A stretch of 49,848 bases of DNA, taken from an uncultured Eubacteriales bacterium (GTDB lineage: Bacteria > Bacillota > Clostridia > Oscillospirales > Acutalibacteraceae). The stretch lies in contig ONCY01000002.1 in the NCBI GenBank assembly GCA_900316435.1, forward strand, positions 1-49,848. Direction: 5' to 3'. Positions within the stretch are counted from its first letter, which is position 1. Every line of letters begins with the position of its first letter. The position numbers and the translations under genes were made by a program. The notes beneath the pieces were generated by a model. That model searched no databases. It was not told the DNA's origin and saw only the letters and a program-made list of their open reading frames with translations. Below are positions 47,665-49,848 of this stretch, in pieces.

Positions 47665-47758
47665 CTGCTGCAATTATTTTTCTATTTTTCTTTTAAATAC
47701 CCCAAACCTCGTTTTCTTGTGTTACAATTAGTTTCACCAACTCAAAGAGGCTGATACA

Positions 47759-48769
47759 ATGTCAATTAAAATAAATTTGGGAGCGTGGCGTTCGGTTTTC
47801 GCGGTTCCGTCAAAAATCGTTGACGAGGGGCTTAAATTTGCCGACGGCGTAAAGCTTAAGGTACTGCTCTATGTGCTGAGAAACGCGGATGATACCCTTG
47901 AGCTTGAGGTCATTTCAAAGGCTACGGGCGTTAACGTCACCGATATTCCCGAGGCACTTGATTATTGGGTGAGTATGGATGTTCTGCAAAAGGACGACTC
48001 CGTTTATTCGCCTGTTAATTCTAAGAAAGAAATAAAAGAAGATATTAAACCCGAAAAAGAAGTAAAAACCGTTGAGGAAATCTCGCAGGAGGTAGAGGAG
48101 AAAAAGCAGCATTTTGTTGTTTCAAAGCCCCAAAAGCCCGATTATGTCTATACCTCTCAAAGGCTGGCTGTTGATTCCAATTTAAAAATCCTCGTCAGCG
48201 AGGCTCAGACAATGCTCGGTAAGACGCTTTCGACTTCGGACGTTTCAACTCTCCTTATGCTCAAAGATACCTGCGGACTGCGTGTCGACGTTATACTCAT
48301 GCTTATTCAGTACTGCGTGGGAATCGACAAGGGCAACATGCGTACTGTTGAAAAAATAGGCGTCCAGTGGGCTGACGACGGAATTAACTCCGTTGAGGCT
48401 GCCGATAACAGAATCGCTCAGGCGGCTCATTCAAGCAAGTGCTTCTCGGTCGTATCTTCCGCTTTTGGCTTGAAAAACGCCGGCTCTCCCACAAAAAAGC
48501 AGCTTGAATACAGCACAAAATGGGTAGGGGAATGGAAGTTTTCCTCAAAAATGCTGCGCGAGGCGTATGAGCGCTGCGTTGACAGCAAGGGCGAGCTTAA
48601 ATTCAACTATATTGACGGTATTTTGAAAAAGTGGGAAGCGGCAGGGATCAAGAATCTTGACGATTTAAAGGAAAGCGAGTTAAAGCCAAAGAAGCCCGCG
48701 CCGAAGAAAAAGTCATCATACGACATTAAAGAGCTTGAAAAAATAGACACACTTGATTTTATAGACTGA
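47759..48769 (+). CDS. dnaD: DnaD-domain primosome protein
   Basis: 336 residues. An N-terminal winged-helix-like domain (about 5-85, KLKVLLYVLRNADDTLELEVISKATG), a charged Lys/Glu linker (95-125), a central domain (140-215, LVSEAQTMLGKTLSTSDVSTLLMLKDTCGL) and the C-terminal DnaD/DnaB2 motif (about 260-305, REAYERCVDSKGELKFNYIDGILKKWEAAGIKN). Proteins of this family help assemble the replicative helicase at origins and restart sites. Ends 8 nt before the DnaC-like ATPase gene, its usual neighbour in Clostridia. Confidence 0.9.
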   Translation: MSIKINLGAWRSVFAVPSKIVDEGLKFADGVKLKVLLYVLRNADDTLELEVISKATGVNVTDIPEALDYWVSMDVLQKDDSVYSPVNSKKEIKEDIKPEKEVKTVEEISQEVEEKKQHFVVSKPQKPDYVYTSQRLAVDSNLKILVSEAQTMLGKTLSTSDVSTLLMLKDTCGLRVDVILMLIQYCVGIDKGNMRTVEKIGVQWADDGINSVEAADNRIAQAAHSSKCFSVVSSAFGLKNAGSPTKKQLEYSTKWVGEWKFSSKMLREAYERCVDSKGELKFNYIDGILKKWEAAGIKNLDDLKESELKPKKPAPKKKSSYDIKELEKIDTLDFID

Positions 48770-48777
48770 GGTAGCAT

Positions 48778-49767
48778 ATGGGATTTAGCAGCACTATATA
48801 TAAAAACGCCGCCGATAAATTGGCTCAAAAGCGCCTTGCGGCAGAAAAGCAGGCTGACCTGCGCCGTGAGGAGATATACAGCCGTTATCCGCGCGTAAAG
48901 GAGCTTGAACAGCAAATAGCGTACTGCGGCACCGAGGCGGCAAAAACCGTGCTCAGGGGCGGAGACGTCGTTGCCGAAATGACCAAGCTGAAGGAAAAGA
49001 ACCTTGCATTTCAGGAGGAGCTGCGCGCCCTGCTTATTGAGAGCGGCTGCGGCGAGAATGCCCTTGAACCGCAGTATTCCTGCCCAATTTGCGGCGACAA
49101 GGGCTTTTATGAGCAAAACAACCGCACTATTATGTGCCCCTGCATGAAGCGCGAGCTTGTTGCCTGCGCCTGCGAGGACCTTAACCGCACGGCGCCTCTT
49201 TCGCTTTGCACCTTTGACAGCTTCCGCGTTGACCGTTACAGCAGGGAAAGGGACGCCGAAACGGGGATAGTGCCTTACGCTCATATGGAGAAGATTTTCA
49301 AATACTGCAAAGGCTATGCCGAAAGCTTCACCCCTCAGTCAGAGAGCATTCTGATGAAGGGCGCCACGGGACTTGGCAAAACCCACCTTTCGCTCGCTAT
49401 CGCCAACGAGGTTATCCGCCGCGGCTACGGAGTAATTTATGTGTCGGCTCCGTCGCTGCTCTCAGAGCTTGAAAAGGAGTATTTCTCCCGCAACAGCTCG
49501 GGAAGCTCAACGGCGGAAATGCTCACCGACTGCGATTTGCTAATTATCGACGATTTGGGCACAGAGTTCCGAACTCAGTTTTCGACCTCGCAGATTTATC
49601 AGATTTTCAATTCCAGGATTCTAAGCCACAAGCCGGTTATCATAAATACAAATTTATCGATGTCCGAGCTCGAAAAGGCGTATACCGACCGCTTTGTTTC
49701 GCGCATAAACGGAGCCGCTCAAAAGCTTGATTTCCTCGGCGACGACATAAGAATAAGAAGAAAGTAA
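48778..49767 (+). CDS. dnaC: DnaC/DnaI-type helicase loader ATPase
   Basis: 329 residues. N-terminal helicase-binding region with a zinc site (CPICGDKGFYEQNNRTIMCPCM), then an AAA+ domain: Walker A GATGLGKTHLSLAIANEV (about 195-212), YVSAPSLLSELEKEY, Walker B CDLLIIDDLGTEF, sensor I VIINTNLSMSELEKAYTDRFVSRI. It matches DnaC/DnaI loaders and IstB-type ATPases; the neighbouring DnaD and zinc site make loader the better call. Complete length, ends 20 nt before a strong promoter for a gene outside the window. Confidence 0.9.
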   Translation: MGFSSTIYKNAADKLAQKRLAAEKQADLRREEIYSRYPRVKELEQQIAYCGTEAAKTVLRGGDVVAEMTKLKEKNLAFQEELRALLIESGCGENALEPQYSCPICGDKGFYEQNNRTIMCPCMKRELVACACEDLNRTAPLSLCTFDSFRVDRYSRERDAETGIVPYAHMEKIFKYCKGYAESFTPQSESILMKGATGLGKTHLSLAIANEVIRRGYGVIYVSAPSLLSELEKEYFSRNSSGSSTAEMLTDCDLLIIDDLGTEFRTQFSTSQIYQIFNSRILSHKPVIINTNLSMSELEKAYTDRFVSRINGAAQKLDFLGDDIRIRRK

Positions 49768-49786
49768 AAGTTTTTTGAAATAGCTA

Positions 49787-49815
49787 TTGACAAAGTATAA
49801 ATAATCGGGTATAAT
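49787..49815 (+). promoter_or_regulatory. Sigma-A promoter reading out of the window
   Basis: -35 TTGACA (49787-49792), 17 nt, -10 TATAAT (49810-49815). The transcribed gene lies beyond base 49848. Confidence 0.8.
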
Positions 49816-49848
49816 AGTTGACGTTGCATACGAGATGTAACAAATTTT

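Overview
The window reads as a chromosomal segment from a low-GC, Gram-positive anaerobe of the class Clostridia, most likely the Ruminococcaceae/Oscillospiraceae. I infer this from the gene content (DUF5685 with a DnaJ protein, the UPF0210/ACT pair, a DnaD/DnaC-type primosome pair, a PqqD-like protein with an S26-like peptidase), AGGAGG-type ribosome sites, many TTGACA-17-TATAAT promoters and AT-rich intergenic DNA. No phage, insertion sequence, transposase or CRISPR array is visible. Most of the window is core genome, with a few unusual proteins and non-coding elements.

Layout. 1-256 is the 3' end of groEL. 257-1801 holds a small PqqD-like gene and an S26-like peptidase gene, flanked on both sides by copies of a palindromic dispersed repeat. 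1802-4798 (minus) has gpsA and a large GT-C-type membrane glycosyltransferase, with a probable 6S-like structured RNA upstream. A divergent promoter drives a short putative sRNA that ends at a strong terminator, followed by a sugar-phosphate transferase (5400-6080). 6211-11135 holds a DUF4358-type lipoprotein, a PcrA-type helicase lacking about 19 core residues, a serine-hydrolase-like lipoprotein with altered motifs, and a Cys-containing protein of unknown function. 11272-14024 has a HAD phosphatase, DUF5685, DnaJ and a membrane protein. 14064-18374 encodes a 1436-residue secreted lysozyme with twelve Ig-like (BIG2) repeats and three SH3 domains, one of them apparently inserted inside the GH24 catalytic domain. 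proC, a SpoIIM-like protein, a DUF624-like protein and two small membrane-anchored proteins follow, up to 22086.

23039-26616 is a coherent zinc-uptake operon: Zur-type repressor, substrate-binding lipoprotein, ATPase, permease and an accessory lipoprotein. A 21-nt palindrome sits across the expected transcription start. A MocR regulator and murD are divergent from back-to-back promoters. A tightly overlapping operon then encodes two M42 peptidases, a GNAT acetyltransferase and a YnbB-type PLP lyase (29504-33584). Next come the UPF0210/ACT pair, a PHP phosphatase, a branched-chain aminotransferase and a P-loop/CYTH fusion protein.

38566-38986 is a tRNA cluster (Arg-TCT, His-GTG, Lys-TTT, Gln-TTG); the 3' end of tRNA-Gln is duplicated 175 bp downstream. 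A LytTR regulator with a defective receiver, a lipoprotein, an XRE regulator, rpsO with a structured leader, pnp, galU with a zinc-ribbon membrane protein, prfB without the usual frameshift, and the DnaD/DnaC helicase-loading pair complete the window. A strong promoter at the right edge reads out of it.

All calls rest on reading the sequence and on recalled family knowledge; no database search was run.
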